64,000 nt of DNA, from contig CACZZL010000002.1 in assembly GCA_902785605.1 (NCBI GenBank), positions 62,001 through 126,000 on the forward strand. The letters are read 5' to 3'. Source of the stretch: an uncultured Bacteroidales bacterium. GTDB lineage: Bacteria > Bacteroidota > Bacteroidia > Bacteroidales > Paludibacteraceae. Positions 9,240 to 19,373 of the stretch are shown piece after piece; positions within the stretch are counted from its first letter, which is position 1; each line of letters starts with the position of its first letter. The translations under genes were made by a program, and so were the position numbers. The notes beneath the pieces were generated by a model. The model worked only from the letters and a program-made list of their open reading frames with translations, searched no databases and had not been told where the DNA came from.

Positions 9240-9348
9240 CTGCTATTTTTCAAAATCACGCCATAATATACTATGTATATTATAACTTAAGTGGGATACG
9301 TTTCTCCTCCGATGAGCCTCCGAGATGCTCTGTAGGCGCACCCTAACT
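9240..9348. other. gmd-fcl intergenic gap with small inverted repeat
   Basis: 109 bases inside an otherwise gapless operon. It holds an AT-only inverted repeat (ATAATATA-ctatg-TATATTAT, about 9261-9282) and two copies of CTCCGA-like sequence. I see no convincing promoter or reading frame; the gap may be an mRNA stability or processing element, which is inference. Confidence 0.4.
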
Positions 9349-10443
9349 TTATTTATCTACACCTTTTTCCAAATACTCTGCCAAGTTCACTTTGCGTATC
9401 TGCGCAGCTGCATCATCCGCAGTCACCTTCTGCATATCGTGTTTAACCATGAGTTCCACGAGTTGTTCAAAACTTGTGCTCTGCGGATTCCATCCCAGCT
9501 CACGTTTCGCTTTGGTCGGATCACCGAGCAGATTCACCACATCGGTCGGACGATAGAAGTCCGGGCTGACAGCCACGACCACTTTGCCGGTCTTGGTGTC
9601 AATACCTTTCTCGTCCACGCCTTTTCCTTCCCAACGCAGTTCAATACCGGCGTGATGGAAAGCAAGTGTTGCGAACTCACGCACCGTGTGCTGCACGCCC
9701 GTAGCGATAACGAAATCTTCCGGCGTCTCGTGCTGCAGAATCAGCCACATGCACTCCACGTAGTCTTTGGCATATCCCCAGTCGCGCAACGAATCCAGAT
9801 TGCCCAGATAGAGACAATCCTGTTTGCCTTGCGCGATACGTGCTGCAGCAAGCGTGATCTTACGGGTCACAAACGTCTCGCCGCGACGTTCCGATTCATG
9901 ATTAAAGAGGATACCTGAACAGCAGAACATATTATATGCCTCGCGGTATTCCTTAATGATCCAATAGCCGTATAATTTGGCAACAGCGTACGGACTGTAA
10001 GGATGGAACGGTGTGGCCTCCGATTGCGGCACTTCTTCCACTTTACCATACAATTCGCTGGTCGAAGCTTGGTATATTCGACAGGTCTTCTCCAGATGGT
10101 TGGTACGCACCGCCTCCAGCACACGCAACACACCTACTGCATCCACATCAGCTGTGAACTCAGGCGCATCAAACGACACTTGCACGTGGCTTTGCGCTGC
10201 AAGGTTATAGATTTCGTCCGGTTGCACTTTGCCAACCAGTTTCACCAACGACATTGAGTCGCTCATATCAGCATAATGCAAATGGAAATGCGGCATGCCC
10301 TCCAGGTGCGCAATACGCTCTCTATAATCCACCGAACTGCGACGGATGATGCCGTGCACTTCGTATCCCTTACCCAATAAAAACTCCGACAGATACGAGC
10401 CGTCTTGCCCCGTTACACCTGTTATTAATGCTGTTTTTGCCAT
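9349..10443 (-). CDS. gmd: GDP-mannose 4,6-dehydratase
   Basis: 364 aa. Dehydrates GDP-D-mannose to GDP-4-keto-6-deoxy-D-mannose, first committed step to GDP-L-fucose. Shows the Rossmann [16 protein letters not shown] (8-23), the arginine-rich [14 protein letters not shown] that contacts nucleotide, STSELYGK (127-134), and catalytic Tyr152-xxx-Lys156 in [13 protein letters not shown], plus [17 protein letters not shown]. First gene of the polysaccharide operon, with its own promoter (10486-10516) and a leader of about 40 bases. Confidence 0.96.
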   Translation of the reverse strand: MAKTALITGVTGQDGSYLSEFLLGKGYEVHGIIRRSSVDYRERIAHLEGMPHFHLHYADMSDSMSLVKLVGKVQPDEIYNLAAQSHVQVSFDAPEFTADVDAVGVLRVLEAVRTNHLEKTCRIYQASTSELYGKVEEVPQSEATPFHPYSPYAVAKLYGYWIIKEYREAYNMFCCSGILFNHESERRGETFVTRKITLAAARIAQGKQDCLYLGNLDSLRDWGYAKDYVECMWLILQHETPEDFVIATGVQHTVREFATLAFHHAGIELRWEGKGVDEKGIDTKTGKVVVAVSPDFYRPTDVVNLLGDPTKAKRELGWNPQSTSFEQLVELMVKHDMQKVTADDAAAQIRKVNLAEYLEKGVDK

Positions 10444-10485
10444 GTATTTTTTCTGTTATAGTATAAAATAAGTCAAAATCGGGCG

Positions 10486-10516
10486 CAAAATTACTAAAAA
10501 AAAATGACATATGCAA
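10486..10516 (-). promoter_or_regulatory. Promoter of gmd operon
   Basis: Minus strand: TTGCATATGTCA (10516-10505), nine-base T tract, TAATTTTG (10493-10486). The upstream box sits in a near-palindrome (TATGCAA ... TTTGCATA). Divergent from the TlpA-like gene promoter 37 bases away. Confidence 0.8.
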
Positions 10517-10553
10517 ATAATTGCATACTTTTTTACAAAAAATGCGCTATCAC

Positions 10554-10584
10554 TTGCATATATCATAAAAAAGTTGTACCTTTG
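10554..10584 (+). promoter_or_regulatory. Promoter of TlpA-like / Omp28-like operon
   Basis: TTGCATATATCA (10554-10565), A tract, TACCTTTG (10577-10584); start codon 23 bases further on. Confidence 0.8.
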
Positions 10585-10607
10585 CACCGCAAAAAATATA
10601 TATCGCT

Positions 10608-11078
10608 ATGAAACGTATTTTAATTAGTCTGTTTTTTATCCTTCTGAGCTGGCATTGTATGGCCGTGCTACCGGAAGTAACGTTGAGTGACGTAAATGGC
10701 AAAACAGTCAATGTCGCCACGTTGGGACAATCGGGTAAACCGGTTATTATTTCGTTCTTTGCTACCTGGTGCAAGCCATGTATGCGCGAACTGACAGCCA
10801 TTAACGAAGTGTATGCAGACTGGCAGGAAGAGACCGGTGTGGAGATGTATATCGTATCGGTTGATCAGGCGCAGGACAGCCACAAAGTCAAGCCGTTAGT
10901 GGATGGAAACGGCTGGGAGTATCACGTGTTGTTAGATCCGAACGGGACATTCAAGCGTGCTATGAACGTGCAGAGCATTCCGCACATGTTTGTACTGGAC
11001 AGCAAAGGCAAAATCGTATATACCCACGTAGGCTATAGTGCCGGCGATGAAGAAGAGGTACGCACATATCTTCGTTAG
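10608..11078 (+). CDS. Exported TlpA/thioredoxin-like disulfide reductase
   Basis: 156 aa. Sec signal peptide (MKRILISLFFILLSWHCMA), then a thioredoxin fold with the active site WCKPC (Cys55, Cys58) in FFATWCKPCMREL and the cis-proline in SIPHMFV (Pro125). Periplasmic redox protein of the TlpA/ResA type, able to reduce disulfides or support cofactor/lipoprotein maturation; the partner is not identified. It heads an operon whose later members are two CxxC lipoproteins, which are the obvious candidate clients. The next gene starts 32 bases inside its 3' end. Confidence 0.88.
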   Translation: MKRILISLFFILLSWHCMAVLPEVTLSDVNGKTVNVATLGQSGKPVIISFFATWCKPCMRELTAINEVYADWQEETGVEMYIVSVDQAQDSHKVKPLVDGNGWEYHVLLDPNGTFKRAMNVQSIPHMFVLDSKGKIVYTHVGYSAGDEEEVRTYLR

Positions 11079-12696
11079 TCTGCTCGTTTGCACTACCCTT
11101 TCCGCTCATGACACCGTGTACGTGAGCGGTGCCATTGAGCACACCGGTTTGTTGGATTGGAAGCCGGTAATGTACCACAGCAACAGTTATCTGGACTTGT
11201 CGGTTCATTATCTCAACGACTCCAATCGTGCGCATTTTCACGAATTACGTGCCACCACACGACTGGAGTTAACTCAATGGCCGATGCCCGGCTACGATAC
11301 CGATTTCGGAGGTTACGGAATGAGTCATTTGAGTATTGAAGCAGCGTTCGATTGGGGTGAAATTTCGGTAGGCGACGTGTATGGACAATTCGGTTCCGGG
11401 TTTATTCTGGCCCTATACGAAGACAGAAGCCTTGGGGTTGACGGCTCTCTTCGCGGTGCAAAAATACAAGCCACGCCTTATCGGGGAATTCATGTGACAG
11501 CACTAGGAGGAAAGCAACGTCGATACTGGAATTGTTATAAGGATCAGGCCTTTGGATGGAACTATAAACGCGATGCTGTTTTGGGCGCCGATGCGGAGAT
11601 TCAAATCGATCAATGGAGCGAGGCAATGCAGGCACAACAGATCGGTCTGACAATAGGCGGCAGTTGGGTGTCCAAATACGAAGCAGATGATGTCGTGCAG
11701 GTTGTAAAAGAAAGCGGAATATACCAATACAATTTCCCCAATTGGGTCGGTGCGGCAGATGTTCGAACCGCGTTGCACATAAAGGACTGGAACATGTTGG
11801 TTGAATACGCCCGTAAGGCCAATGATCCGTGTGTCGAAAACGGATTCAGTTATGATGATGGTGATGCCCTGTTGGTCAGTACGGAATACAGCCGCAAAGG
11901 GTTGTCTGTTTTGGCGCAGTTCAAACGTTCGTACAACATGTCATTCCGCTCGGAGCGTCTGCGAAACGGCTTAGCCGGCAGACTGAATAACATGCCGGCT
12001 TTTGCTGTCCAGCACACCTATGCATTACCCGCGTTAAACCCATATGCAACACAATACACACGCGGAGAGATGGCGTTTCAAGCCGAGATTCGATACACTT
12101 GGCCGCGCAAGACCAAGATGGGAGGAAGATATGGTACTACACTGAAAATCAGCGCAGCGCATATCCGAGGACTCGCCCATGACGGAGCATGGAAAATGGA
12201 CACAAGTGCCGATGGAGAGTTCTACACGGATGTCAATATGGAACTTAATAAACGTATCTCCAAGAACTGGTGGCTTAATGCGATGCTGATGTACCAGAAT
12301 TACAATCAGCAGGTAGTAGAAGGGGAAGGCGGTTTCATCCGTTCCGGAATCGCGGTTCTCGACGCGCGCGTGCAAGTAAATAACAATGTATCCATGCGCG
12401 GCGAACTACAATACCTCTACTCTCCGGACCACAAGGGACAATGGATTTTTGCATTGTACGAACTGAGTCTCTACCACCATTGGACCCTTAGCGGCGAATG
12501 GATGTACAACATCGGCTATGCGCCTGATGCGGACAATGAACATTTTTATACTGCAAGCCTCACCTACACACACGGTGCTCATCGAGCCATGCTTGGTTAC
12601 ACCAAGACACAAGAAGGATTTCACTGTGCAGGAGGCGTTTGCCGATATGTACCACAACAAGAAGGACTATGCGTAAACTACTCGTTTTCTTGGTAA
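11047..12696 (+). CDS. Predicted outer-membrane beta-barrel protein (DUF6029-like)
   Basis: 549 aa from ATG 11047 (a GTG at 11038 is an alternative); the ATG gives the better signal peptide MKKRYAHIFVSLLVCTTLSAH. The rest alternates short aromatic-rich strands (SNSYLDLSVHYLND, GEISVGDVYGQFGSGF, GGRYGTTLKISAAHIRG, NNVSMRGELQYLYS) and ends in Phe-Ser-Trp, all typical of an outer-membrane barrel. It resembles what I remember as DUF6029 proteins of Bacteroidales; function unknown. It overlaps the upstream thioredoxin-like gene by 32 bases and the downstream lipoprotein gene by 28, so the three are co-translated parts of one envelope operon. Confidence 0.7.
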   Translation: MKKRYAHIFVSLLVCTTLSAHDTVYVSGAIEHTGLLDWKPVMYHSNSYLDLSVHYLNDSNRAHFHELRATTRLELTQWPMPGYDTDFGGYGMSHLSIEAAFDWGEISVGDVYGQFGSGFILALYEDRSLGVDGSLRGAKIQATPYRGIHVTALGGKQRRYWNCYKDQAFGWNYKRDAVLGADAEIQIDQWSEAMQAQQIGLTIGGSWVSKYEADDVVQVVKESGIYQYNFPNWVGAADVRTALHIKDWNMLVEYARKANDPCVENGFSYDDGDALLVSTEYSRKGLSVLAQFKRSYNMSFRSERLRNGLAGRLNNMPAFAVQHTYALPALNPYATQYTRGEMAFQAEIRYTWPRKTKMGGRYGTTLKISAAHIRGLAHDGAWKMDTSADGEFYTDVNMELNKRISKNWWLNAMLMYQNYNQQVVEGEGGFIRSGIAVLDARVQVNNNVSMRGELQYLYSPDHKGQWIFALYELSLYHHWTLSGEWMYNIGYAPDADNEHFYTASLTYTHGAHRAMLGYTKTQEGFHCAGGVCRYVPQQEGLCVNYSFSW

Positions 12697-13355
12697 TAGC
12701 AACATTATGCGGCTGTGAGGTCATTCCGAAAGACGAGCAGCTGATTCCGGTTGAAACGGGTACTTCCGGACACCGGACACATGTGCTCATTGAGTACACG
12801 GGTTTTCGGTGTGTGAACTGCCCGACCGCAGCCGAAACAGCACAGGCGCTACATGAGCAGTACGGAGAGCAGTTGGCTGTCGTAGCACTCCACCCTGCAT
12901 CCAACCCCTTCACACAAGGCAAATACGATTACACTTGCCCTGCGGCAGATAGTATTTATCAGTTCATGGGCGGCACAGCCACAACGCCTTTCCCGATGGG
13001 AAATGTCGATATGATGCCTTATAACGGCGAGTGGCTGGCTGACATGAGTGTATGGCCTACGATGGTGTACACTGCGATGAAAGATACAGCCATACCTTCG
13101 GTAAGCGAGATGGAAAAGTCCTATTGGCTGATAGAGGACAGTGTGCTAGGTGTTCAAGCCATGCCAGACGGAAGTGTTAATACACAGTATTACCACCGCC
13201 ATGTATTACGCGATGTGAACGCGAATAAAGAGCTTTTAGAGATTAAAGAGAGTTATGATTCAGCGCAATTGTATATACTGACGCTGTATTTAGACCCGGA
13301 AGACAAACATATTACACAAGCATATGAAGAGAAATTTTTTAATGGCATTGATTAG
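12669..13355 (+). CDS. Omp28-like lipoprotein with CxxC thioredoxin-fold segment
   Basis: 228 aa from ATG 12669. Lipoprotein signal MRKLLVFLVIATLCGC (Cys16). The mature start VLIEYTGFRCVNCPTAAE (CVNC at 48-51) followed by LAVVALHPASNP is the Omp28-related pattern, a thioredoxin-like fold with a CxxC pair, anchored in the outer or inner membrane. Codons overlap the 3' end of the barrel gene and the 5' end of the next gene. It probably exchanges disulfides with the TlpA-like protein of the operon (inference from context). Confidence 0.75.
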   Translation: MRKLLVFLVIATLCGCEVIPKDEQLIPVETGTSGHRTHVLIEYTGFRCVNCPTAAETAQALHEQYGEQLAVVALHPASNPFTQGKYDYTCPAADSIYQFMGGTATTPFPMGNVDMMPYNGEWLADMSVWPTMVYTAMKDTAIPSVSEMEKSYWLIEDSVLGVQAMPDGSVNTQYYHRHVLRDVNANKELLEIKESYDSAQLYILTLYLDPEDKHITQAYEEKFFNGID

Positions 13356-13845
13356 TCTGATTAGTTTTCATGCCAACGCGCTCATTGTCAGCGTGAACGA
13401 ATATGGAGATATCCCTGAAGAAGGAATGGAAATTACCATCAACGAAGCAGAAGAAGATCTGCTGACCGGCGAAATGACAGTAAAACTGAGCGGTTCTTTG
13501 CTTTGCGACGAAGCGCTCACAGTACATATTCTCCGTTCAGCCGCCGGAATAGAAGACGAGTTCTGCTGCGCCGGAGCATGCAAATCCGGAAACGAAGAGA
13601 CCGAGGAGACGCTTCATTATACACCGGACAGAATGGCTTCCTGGTATGCCCATTTCTCACCTACGGACACGTATGTTACGGTTGTTTACACCTTCTCTAC
13701 CACGTCAGAAAGCCGGGTATTGACAGTGCATTACAACGTGACACAAGGAATGGATGAGGTACAAACAGACAAAGCACCCTGTAAGAAATTCATCCAAAAC
13801 GGCCTGTTATTCATTCAGCACAACGACAAAATTTATCATTTATAA
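13324..13845 (+). CDS. Exported protein with possible C-terminal sorting-type tail
   Basis: 173 aa. Signal peptide MKRNFLMALISLISFHANA, then a small beta-rich domain with three cysteines in EFCCAGACKSG and acidic N-terminal stretch. The C-terminus KKFIQNGLLFIQHNDKIYHL resembles the tail of the phosphoesterase at 29488 (KFIRNGQLIIERGKTKYNV), a pattern common at the ends of exported Bacteroidales proteins and reminiscent of type IX sorting tails. It may be a companion to the two Omp28-like lipoproteins flanking it; no function recognised. Start overlaps the upstream gene by 32 bases. Confidence 0.6.
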   Translation: MKRNFLMALISLISFHANALIVSVNEYGDIPEEGMEITINEAEEDLLTGEMTVKLSGSLLCDEALTVHILRSAAGIEDEFCCAGACKSGNEETEETLHYTPDRMASWYAHFSPTDTYVTVVYTFSTTSESRVLTVHYNVTQGMDEVQTDKAPCKKFIQNGLLFIQHNDKIYHL

Positions 13846-13848
13846 GAT

Positions 13849-15264
13849 ATGAAACATTCTCATTTTTTGGCACTTATCGGATTAAGTGCACTGCTGCTCA
13901 CAGCGTGTGAACCGAACACACCCCAAGAGCCGATCTTAGACTCGTATCCCAAGAAACACCTCATTGAGGAATTCACGGGCCAAGACTGCGGATATTGTCC
14001 TTACGGCATGAATTGTATTCATGAGTTCATGGAAAACGACACCAATTGGGTACTCGTATTGCACCATGACGGATACCAAAAAGACCATTTTACCGTTTCC
14101 GGCAGCCAAACCGTCACCAAAGCACTAAAAGTGGACGGTGCTCCGAGTGCATCCATCAACCGCGCTAAGACCAACTACAAGAACGATAATGGTCGGAGTG
14201 TGAACGCTGTTGTTTTTAACCCGGGGTATTTGGAAACGGTCGATAAATCCCAGTTTGAGACGACCACATACGCATCTATTCGTATATCCAATTCGTACGA
14301 TGCCGACACCCGTAAACTGAAAATCAAAGTGTATGGTGCTCTATCCCGAAATGACATTAATGAATTGCAACTCACCGTGCTCATCAAAGAGTCCGGAATG
14401 GTTGACTATCAGCAGGATTACTACTATTCTTACGAAGGTTGGAAAGAGTTCCGTCACACCAATGCAGTACGTGCATTCCTCACAGAAGCAAAAGGAGATC
14501 CGATACTCATCAGCAAGCAGCGATACAACGAGGAATACACCATCACACTCGATGACAAATGGAACGCAGAAAACTGCATGGTTGTTGCTTTCCTTTCCGA
14601 AGATTTTCAACCGGTTATACAAGCCGAGCAATGTCCTGTCGTAGAAAACACCAAGGGCGGTTCAGACATTTCGCACGGTGGCATAACACCTGTGCCCGTA
14701 GCAGATTATTATCCCGAACCCGATGCGGTCAAAGGTCCGTCGGATTATTCCGGTCAGGAAGTGGATACGCTCACTTATTCGGAACATGCGTACACAGCAT
14801 ATAGCACGTATGGTTTCAATTTCTGGACCATCATGAGTTATAACAAAAACAAATCCGTAAAAGTAGAAAATACCACCTGTATCCCATTTGCATACATCTA
14901 CCTGTTCAGCAGTCTGGATCAAACCACGCTGCCGACCGGGACATTTGAACTCAATACCAGTTTGGAGCCGGGCACCGCATATGCCGGCTTCCGGGATGAC
15001 GAGCAGATGGAAATAGGCGGTTCTACGCTCTACTACACCAACAAGGCGTATTTTAGCCAAGGTTATCTCTCGCCCGCCGCACAATGGTTGATTGCAGACG
15101 GCACACTGACCATCGACGAGGAGAAGTGGGAACTGGTTGGTCATGCCCGCAACGGTGCACCGATTCATATGGTCGGACCGACACCCACACAGCAATCAAA
15201 AATGCCTTTCAAAGCGCCAAGAATCCAGCCCAAATGGGCACACGCATTCGAATATTGCGAATAA
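13849..15264 (+). CDS. Omp28-related lipoprotein with CGYC motif
   Basis: 471 aa. Lipoprotein signal ending LLLTAC (Cys20). The thioredoxin-like N-terminal domain has HLIEEFTGQDCGYCPYGMN (Cys47, Cys50), then VLVLHHDGYQKDHF and GAPSASINR, as in Omp28-related outer-membrane proteins; the C-terminal half (from about residue 280) is a separate beta-rich domain of unknown role. Last gene of the envelope redox operon, 3 bases after its neighbour, and followed by a terminator hairpin at 15272-15309. Confidence 0.78.
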   Translation: MKHSHFLALIGLSALLLTACEPNTPQEPILDSYPKKHLIEEFTGQDCGYCPYGMNCIHEFMENDTNWVLVLHHDGYQKDHFTVSGSQTVTKALKVDGAPSASINRAKTNYKNDNGRSVNAVVFNPGYLETVDKSQFETTTYASIRISNSYDADTRKLKIKVYGALSRNDINELQLTVLIKESGMVDYQQDYYYSYEGWKEFRHTNAVRAFLTEAKGDPILISKQRYNEEYTITLDDKWNAENCMVVAFLSEDFQPVIQAEQCPVVENTKGGSDISHGGITPVPVADYYPEPDAVKGPSDYSGQEVDTLTYSEHAYTAYSTYGFNFWTIMSYNKNKSVKVENTTCIPFAYIYLFSSLDQTTLPTGTFELNTSLEPGTAYAGFRDDEQMEIGGSTLYYTNKAYFSQGYLSPAAQWLIADGTLTIDEEKWELVGHARNGAPIHMVGPTPTQQSKMPFKAPRIQPKWAHAFEYCE

Positions 15265-15271
15265 ATTTCAG

Positions 15272-15309
15272 AAAAGTGGCATATGCATTTGCATATGTCA
15301 TTTTTTTTT
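15272..15309 (+). terminator. Rho-independent terminator overlapping the pheT promoter
   Basis: Stem AGTGGCATATGCA / TGCATATGTCATT (15275-15287 with 15290-15302, two G-T wobbles) preceded by an A run and followed by nine Ts. It ends the Omp28 operon; its 3' arm is also the upstream box of the next promoter. Confidence 0.75.
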
Positions 15310-15319
15310 AGTATCTTTG
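15289..15319 (+). promoter_or_regulatory. Promoter of pheT operon
   Basis: TTGCATATGTCA (15289-15300), nine-T spacer, TATCTTTG (15312-15319). The box is the 3' arm of the preceding terminator hairpin. Leader of about 35 bases before the start at 15359. Confidence 0.8.
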
Positions 15320-15358
15320 CAGCCGATTTTGGATAAAGCATATTAGAATAACAAACAT

Positions 15359-17839
15359 ATGAATATTTCGTACAATTGGTTAAAGCGCTACATTGATCTG
15401 CACGACGATGCGGAGCAGGTAGCAAAAATCCTTACCTCCATCGGTCTTGAGGTAGGTACAGTAGAGGAAAAAGAGACCATCCGCGGTGGGTTGAAAGGCC
15501 TGGTTGTAGGCGAAGTGCTGACTTGTGAGCCCCACCCTAATTCTGACCACTTGCATATCACAAAGGTGAATATAGGCGAGGCAGAACCGCTGCCTATCGT
15601 GTGCGGTGCGCCGAACGTGGCTGCCGGGCAGAAGGTGATTGTAGCTACTATCGGAACCGTGCTCTATGACGGCGACGAGAGTTTCACGATCAAGAAAGGC
15701 AAACTGCGCGGCGAGGATTCGTTTGGTATGATTTGCGCAGAGGACGAGATCGGTGTAGGGACAGACCACGCAGGTATCATCGTGCTGCCGCAAGATACTC
15801 CGGTGGGTATGAAAGCAGCCGACTACTACCACATTGAGAACGACACAATCATTGAGGTAGATATCACTCCGAACCGTTCGGACGCGGCTTCACACTACGG
15901 TGTGGCACGTGACCTGTATGCGTACTACAAAGCACACGGACAAGAAGTGGCGTTGACTAAGCCAAGTGTAGAAGCTTTTGATCAATTAAAAATTAAAAAT
16001 GAAGAATTAAAAATTAATGTCTTCGTGGACGCTCCAGATGCATGTCCTCGCTACTCGGGCGTAAGTATCAAGGGCGTGGAAGTGAAAGAGAGTCCTGAGT
16101 GGTTGAAGAACAGCCTACTCTCCATCGGTTTGCGCCCGATTAACAATATCGTTGATGTGACGAACTTTGTGCTGCACGAGTGCGGACAGGCGCTGCACGC
16201 GTTTGATGCAGACAAAATCAAAGGACACGAGATTCATGTGCGCTATGCCCGTCAAGGCGAGAAATTTATCACACTGGACGGTGTGGAGCGTGAGATGAAC
16301 GAGCGCGACCTGATGATCGCCAACAAGGATGAAGCAATGTGTATCGCAGGTGTGTTCGGTGGTTTGGATAGCGGTGTAACAGAGAACACGAAAAATGTGT
16401 TCCTTGAGAGCGCCTATTTCGATCCTGTCACTATTCGTAAGACCAGCCGTCGTCACCAATTGCAGACCGATGCCTCATTCCGATACGAGCGTGGCTGCGA
16501 CCCGAACAACACAATCTATGTACTCAAGCGTGCTGCACTGCTCATTCAGGAAGTAGCAGGAGGACAGGTTTCCATGGAGATCACCGATACCAAGTCCGCA
16601 GACTTTGCACCTTGGGATGTAACCATCGAGATTAGCCGTGTGAACAGCCTTATCGGCAAAGCCATTGGCGAAGAGACGATCGAGACCATTCTCAAAGCGT
16701 TGGAGATGAATATTGTTGCCAAGGATAGCGACAAATGGCAATTGGCTGTTCCGCGCTATCGTGTGGATGTACAGCGTGAGTGCGATGTTGTGGAAGATAT
16801 CTTACGTATCTACGGCTACGACAATGTAGAGTTCCCGGAGAAGTTGAACACCAGTTTAGCATATGGAGTCAAACCCGACCCCGAGAAACTGCGTCGCCGC
16901 ATAGCAGAACAACTGACGGCACAGGGATTCAATGAGATACTGAATAACTCGCTGACGAAAGTGAGCTACTATGAGCCGCTGGAGAATCTTTCTCTCGCTA
17001 CCTGCGTCAAGATCATGAACCCGCTTAGCTCCGATCTCGGTGTACTGCGTCAGACCCTGCTCTTTGGCGGATTGGAATCAATTGCCCGCAATGCAAACCG
17101 CAAGAACAGCGACCTTAAGTTCTACGAGTTTGGCAACTGCTACCATTTTAACGGCGAAAGGCGAAAGGACGAACGGGCAAATTCCGATCCTCTGATGGCG
17201 TACTCGGAAGAACCGCATCTGGGTTTGTGGTTGACGGGAAACAAGGCCGCACAGACTTGGGTACGTAAGGAAGAGAAGACTACCTTCTATCAGTTGCGTG
17301 CTTATGTAGATAATGTGCTGGCACGCTTGGGTGTAGATATGAGCAAGTTGAGCGTGGAGCGTTTGGAGAACGAGTTGTTCTCGGATGGTTTGGTGCTCAA
17401 AGCAGCTAATGGCAAGGCGTTAGGTTATATCGGTATCGTGAGCCGCAAACAACTCAAAGCTTTTGATATTGACCAAGAAGTCTATTACGCAGACTTGGAT
17501 TGGAACCAATTAATCAAACAAAACAAACAGTACAAGGCCGTTATTACAGATCTGCCGAAGTACCCGGAAGTGAAGCGTGACTTTGCACTGCTGGTTGATA
17601 AGAACATAGAGTTTGCCGATCTGGCACGTGCTGCGTTTGCAACCGAGAAGAAACTGCTGAAGAATGTATACCTGTTTGATGTCTATGAGGGCAAGAATCT
17701 GGAGGAAGGCAAGAAGAGTTATGCACTCAGTTTCATTCTCCAAGACGCAGAGAACACGCTCAAAGACACACAAATCGAAAATATTATGAACCGCCTGAAG
17801 GCGACATTTGAACAGAAATTCAATGCTACCCTCCGCTGA
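15359..17839 (+). CDS. pheT: Phenylalanyl-tRNA synthetase beta subunit
   Basis: 826 aa, normal for the family. Begins [14 protein letters not shown]; an OB-fold tRNA-binding domain ([20 protein letters not shown]) near residues 45-150, B3/B4 and B5 domains, and a C-terminal ferredoxin-like anticodon domain beginning [17 protein letters not shown]. It charges tRNA-Phe together with PheS, which is not in this window. Two heptanucleotide blocks are translated in frame: 15984-16016 encodes [12 protein letters not shown] between domains, and 17152-17177 encodes [11 protein letters not shown] in a loop. Its 3' end overlaps prfC by 17 bases. Confidence 0.97.
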   Translation: MNISYNWLKRYIDLHDDAEQVAKILTSIGLEVGTVEEKETIRGGLKGLVVGEVLTCEPHPNSDHLHITKVNIGEAEPLPIVCGAPNVAAGQKVIVATIGTVLYDGDESFTIKKGKLRGEDSFGMICAEDEIGVGTDHAGIIVLPQDTPVGMKAADYYHIENDTIIEVDITPNRSDAASHYGVARDLYAYYKAHGQEVALTKPSVEAFDQLKIKNEELKINVFVDAPDACPRYSGVSIKGVEVKESPEWLKNSLLSIGLRPINNIVDVTNFVLHECGQALHAFDADKIKGHEIHVRYARQGEKFITLDGVEREMNERDLMIANKDEAMCIAGVFGGLDSGVTENTKNVFLESAYFDPVTIRKTSRRHQLQTDASFRYERGCDPNNTIYVLKRAALLIQEVAGGQVSMEITDTKSADFAPWDVTIEISRVNSLIGKAIGEETIETILKALEMNIVAKDSDKWQLAVPRYRVDVQRECDVVEDILRIYGYDNVEFPEKLNTSLAYGVKPDPEKLRRRIAEQLTAQGFNEILNNSLTKVSYYEPLENLSLATCVKIMNPLSSDLGVLRQTLLFGGLESIARNANRKNSDLKFYEFGNCYHFNGERRKDERANSDPLMAYSEEPHLGLWLTGNKAAQTWVRKEEKTTFYQLRAYVDNVLARLGVDMSKLSVERLENELFSDGLVLKAANGKALGYIGIVSRKQLKAFDIDQEVYYADLDWNQLIKQNKQYKAVITDLPKYPEVKRDFALLVDKNIEFADLARAAFATEKKLLKNVYLFDVYEGKNLEEGKKSYALSFILQDAENTLKDTQIENIMNRLKATFEQKFNATLR
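15984..16016. repeat. Heptanucleotide repeat inside pheT
   Basis: AATTAAA AATTAAA AATGAAG AATTAAA AATTA; a second block (GGCGAAA GGCGAAA GGACGAA) at 17152-17177. Confidence 0.85.
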
Positions 17840-19358
17840 TCAACAAGAGATATTACGAAGAAGAACGTTTGCGATCATATCGCACCCGGATGCCGGTAAG
17901 ACGACACTGACCGAGAAACTGCTGTTGTACGGTGGTGCCATCCACGTGGCTGGCGCGGTAAAGAGTAACAAAATCCGCAAGACTGCCACCTCTGACTGGA
18001 TGGAGATCGAGAAGCAGCGCGGTATATCGGTTGCAACCTCCGTCATGGGTTTTGACTACCGGCGCGTCGCCGGGGACAGCCATTCGCCGCAGGATGACAC
18101 TATTTTTCACATTAACATTCTCGATACGCCGGGTCACCAGGACTTTGCGGAAGACACCTTCCGTACCTTGACGGCAGTGGACAGTGCGATTGTGGTCATT
18201 GATAGTGCCAAGGGTGTGGAGACACAGACACGCCGTCTGATGGAAGTATGCCGCATGCGCAAAACTCCGGTCATGGTTTTCATGAATAAAATGGACCGTG
18301 AAGGTAAGGATCCGTTCGATTTGATAGATGAAGCAGAAAAAGAACTCGGTATTCACTGCACGCCTGTTACGTGGGCGAACGGACAAGGACTAAAATTCGA
18401 GTCCGTATTCGCAATCAACAACCGTCCTGCAGAATTAAGTGAGAAGTTGCAAGAGGATCTCGAGATGATAGACGGTGTTTATCCGGAGTTTGACCGAGAG
18501 GCATACTTGCGGGGAGACTTGGCACCGGTGTTCTTCGGCTCGGCATATAAGACGATTGGCGTGCAGGAGCTGTTGGACTTTCTGGTAGAGAACGCACCCT
18601 CCCCTCTTCCTGTGACCGCAGAAGAGCGTACGGTAGAACCGATGGAAGACAAGTTCACCGCGTTCTGCTTCAAGATACACGCCAACATGGATCCGAACCA
18701 TCGGTCATGTATCGCGTTCTTTAAGATTTGCAGCGGTAAGTTCCTGCGTAACACCTATTACTATCACGTACGCAAGAACCAACAGATGCGTTTTGCTGCT
18801 CCTACCTGTTTCATGGCGCAAAAGAAAGAGACCGTTGATGAGGCATATGCCGGCGATGTAGTAGGTTTACCGGATACCGGTAACTTCAAGATCGGCGATA
18901 CGCTGACGGCTGGTGAACACTTGCATTTCAAAGGACTACCCTCTTTCTCTCCGGAGATGTTCAAGTATATCGACAATGCTGACCCGATGAAACAGAAACA
19001 GTTGGAGAAAGGTGTAAACCAACTGATGGATGAAGGTGTGGCACAGCTGTTTATCAGCCAACTGAACGGTCGCAAGATCATCGGCACGGTAGGACAATTG
19101 CAGTTTGAGGTCATTCAGTACCGTCTGGAGCATGAGTATCAGGCGAAATGCAAATGGCAACCGCTGCAGATGTATAAGGCATGCTGGATCGAGTCCGACG
19201 ACGATGCCGAACTGGATATGTTCAAGAAACGCAAAGCGCAGTACATGGCTACCGACAAAGAAGGCCGCGATGTGTTCATGGCCGACAGCGCCTATGTACT
19301 GAACATGGCACAGCAGGATTACAAACACATAAAATTCCACTTTACCAGTGAGTTTTAA
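17823..19358 (+). CDS. prfC: Peptide chain release factor 3 (GTPase)
   Basis: 511 aa from ATG 17823, chosen because RF3 starts shortly before [17 protein letters not shown]; an upstream TTG is less likely. G1 loop HPDAGKTT (21-28), G3 [14 protein letters not shown]4 [11 protein letters not shown], and the RF3-specific C-terminal domain ([16 protein letters not shown]). RF3 recycles RF1/RF2 from the ribosome after peptide release. Translationally coupled to pheT through a 17-base overlap. Confidence 0.96.
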   Translation: MLPSADQQEILRRRTFAIISHPDAGKTTLTEKLLLYGGAIHVAGAVKSNKIRKTATSDWMEIEKQRGISVATSVMGFDYRRVAGDSHSPQDDTIFHINILDTPGHQDFAEDTFRTLTAVDSAIVVIDSAKGVETQTRRLMEVCRMRKTPVMVFMNKMDREGKDPFDLIDEAEKELGIHCTPVTWANGQGLKFESVFAINNRPAELSEKLQEDLEMIDGVYPEFDREAYLRGDLAPVFFGSAYKTIGVQELLDFLVENAPSPLPVTAEERTVEPMEDKFTAFCFKIHANMDPNHRSCIAFFKICSGKFLRNTYYYHVRKNQQMRFAAPTCFMAQKKETVDEAYAGDVVGLPDTGNFKIGDTLTAGEHLHFKGLPSFSPEMFKYIDNADPMKQKQLEKGVNQLMDEGVAQLFISQLNGRKIIGTVGQLQFEVIQYRLEHEYQAKCKWQPLQMYKACWIESDDDAELDMFKKRKAQYMATDKEGRDVFMADSAYVLNMAQQDYKHIKFHFTSEF

Positions 19359-19373
19359 TTAAAATTTAATCAT

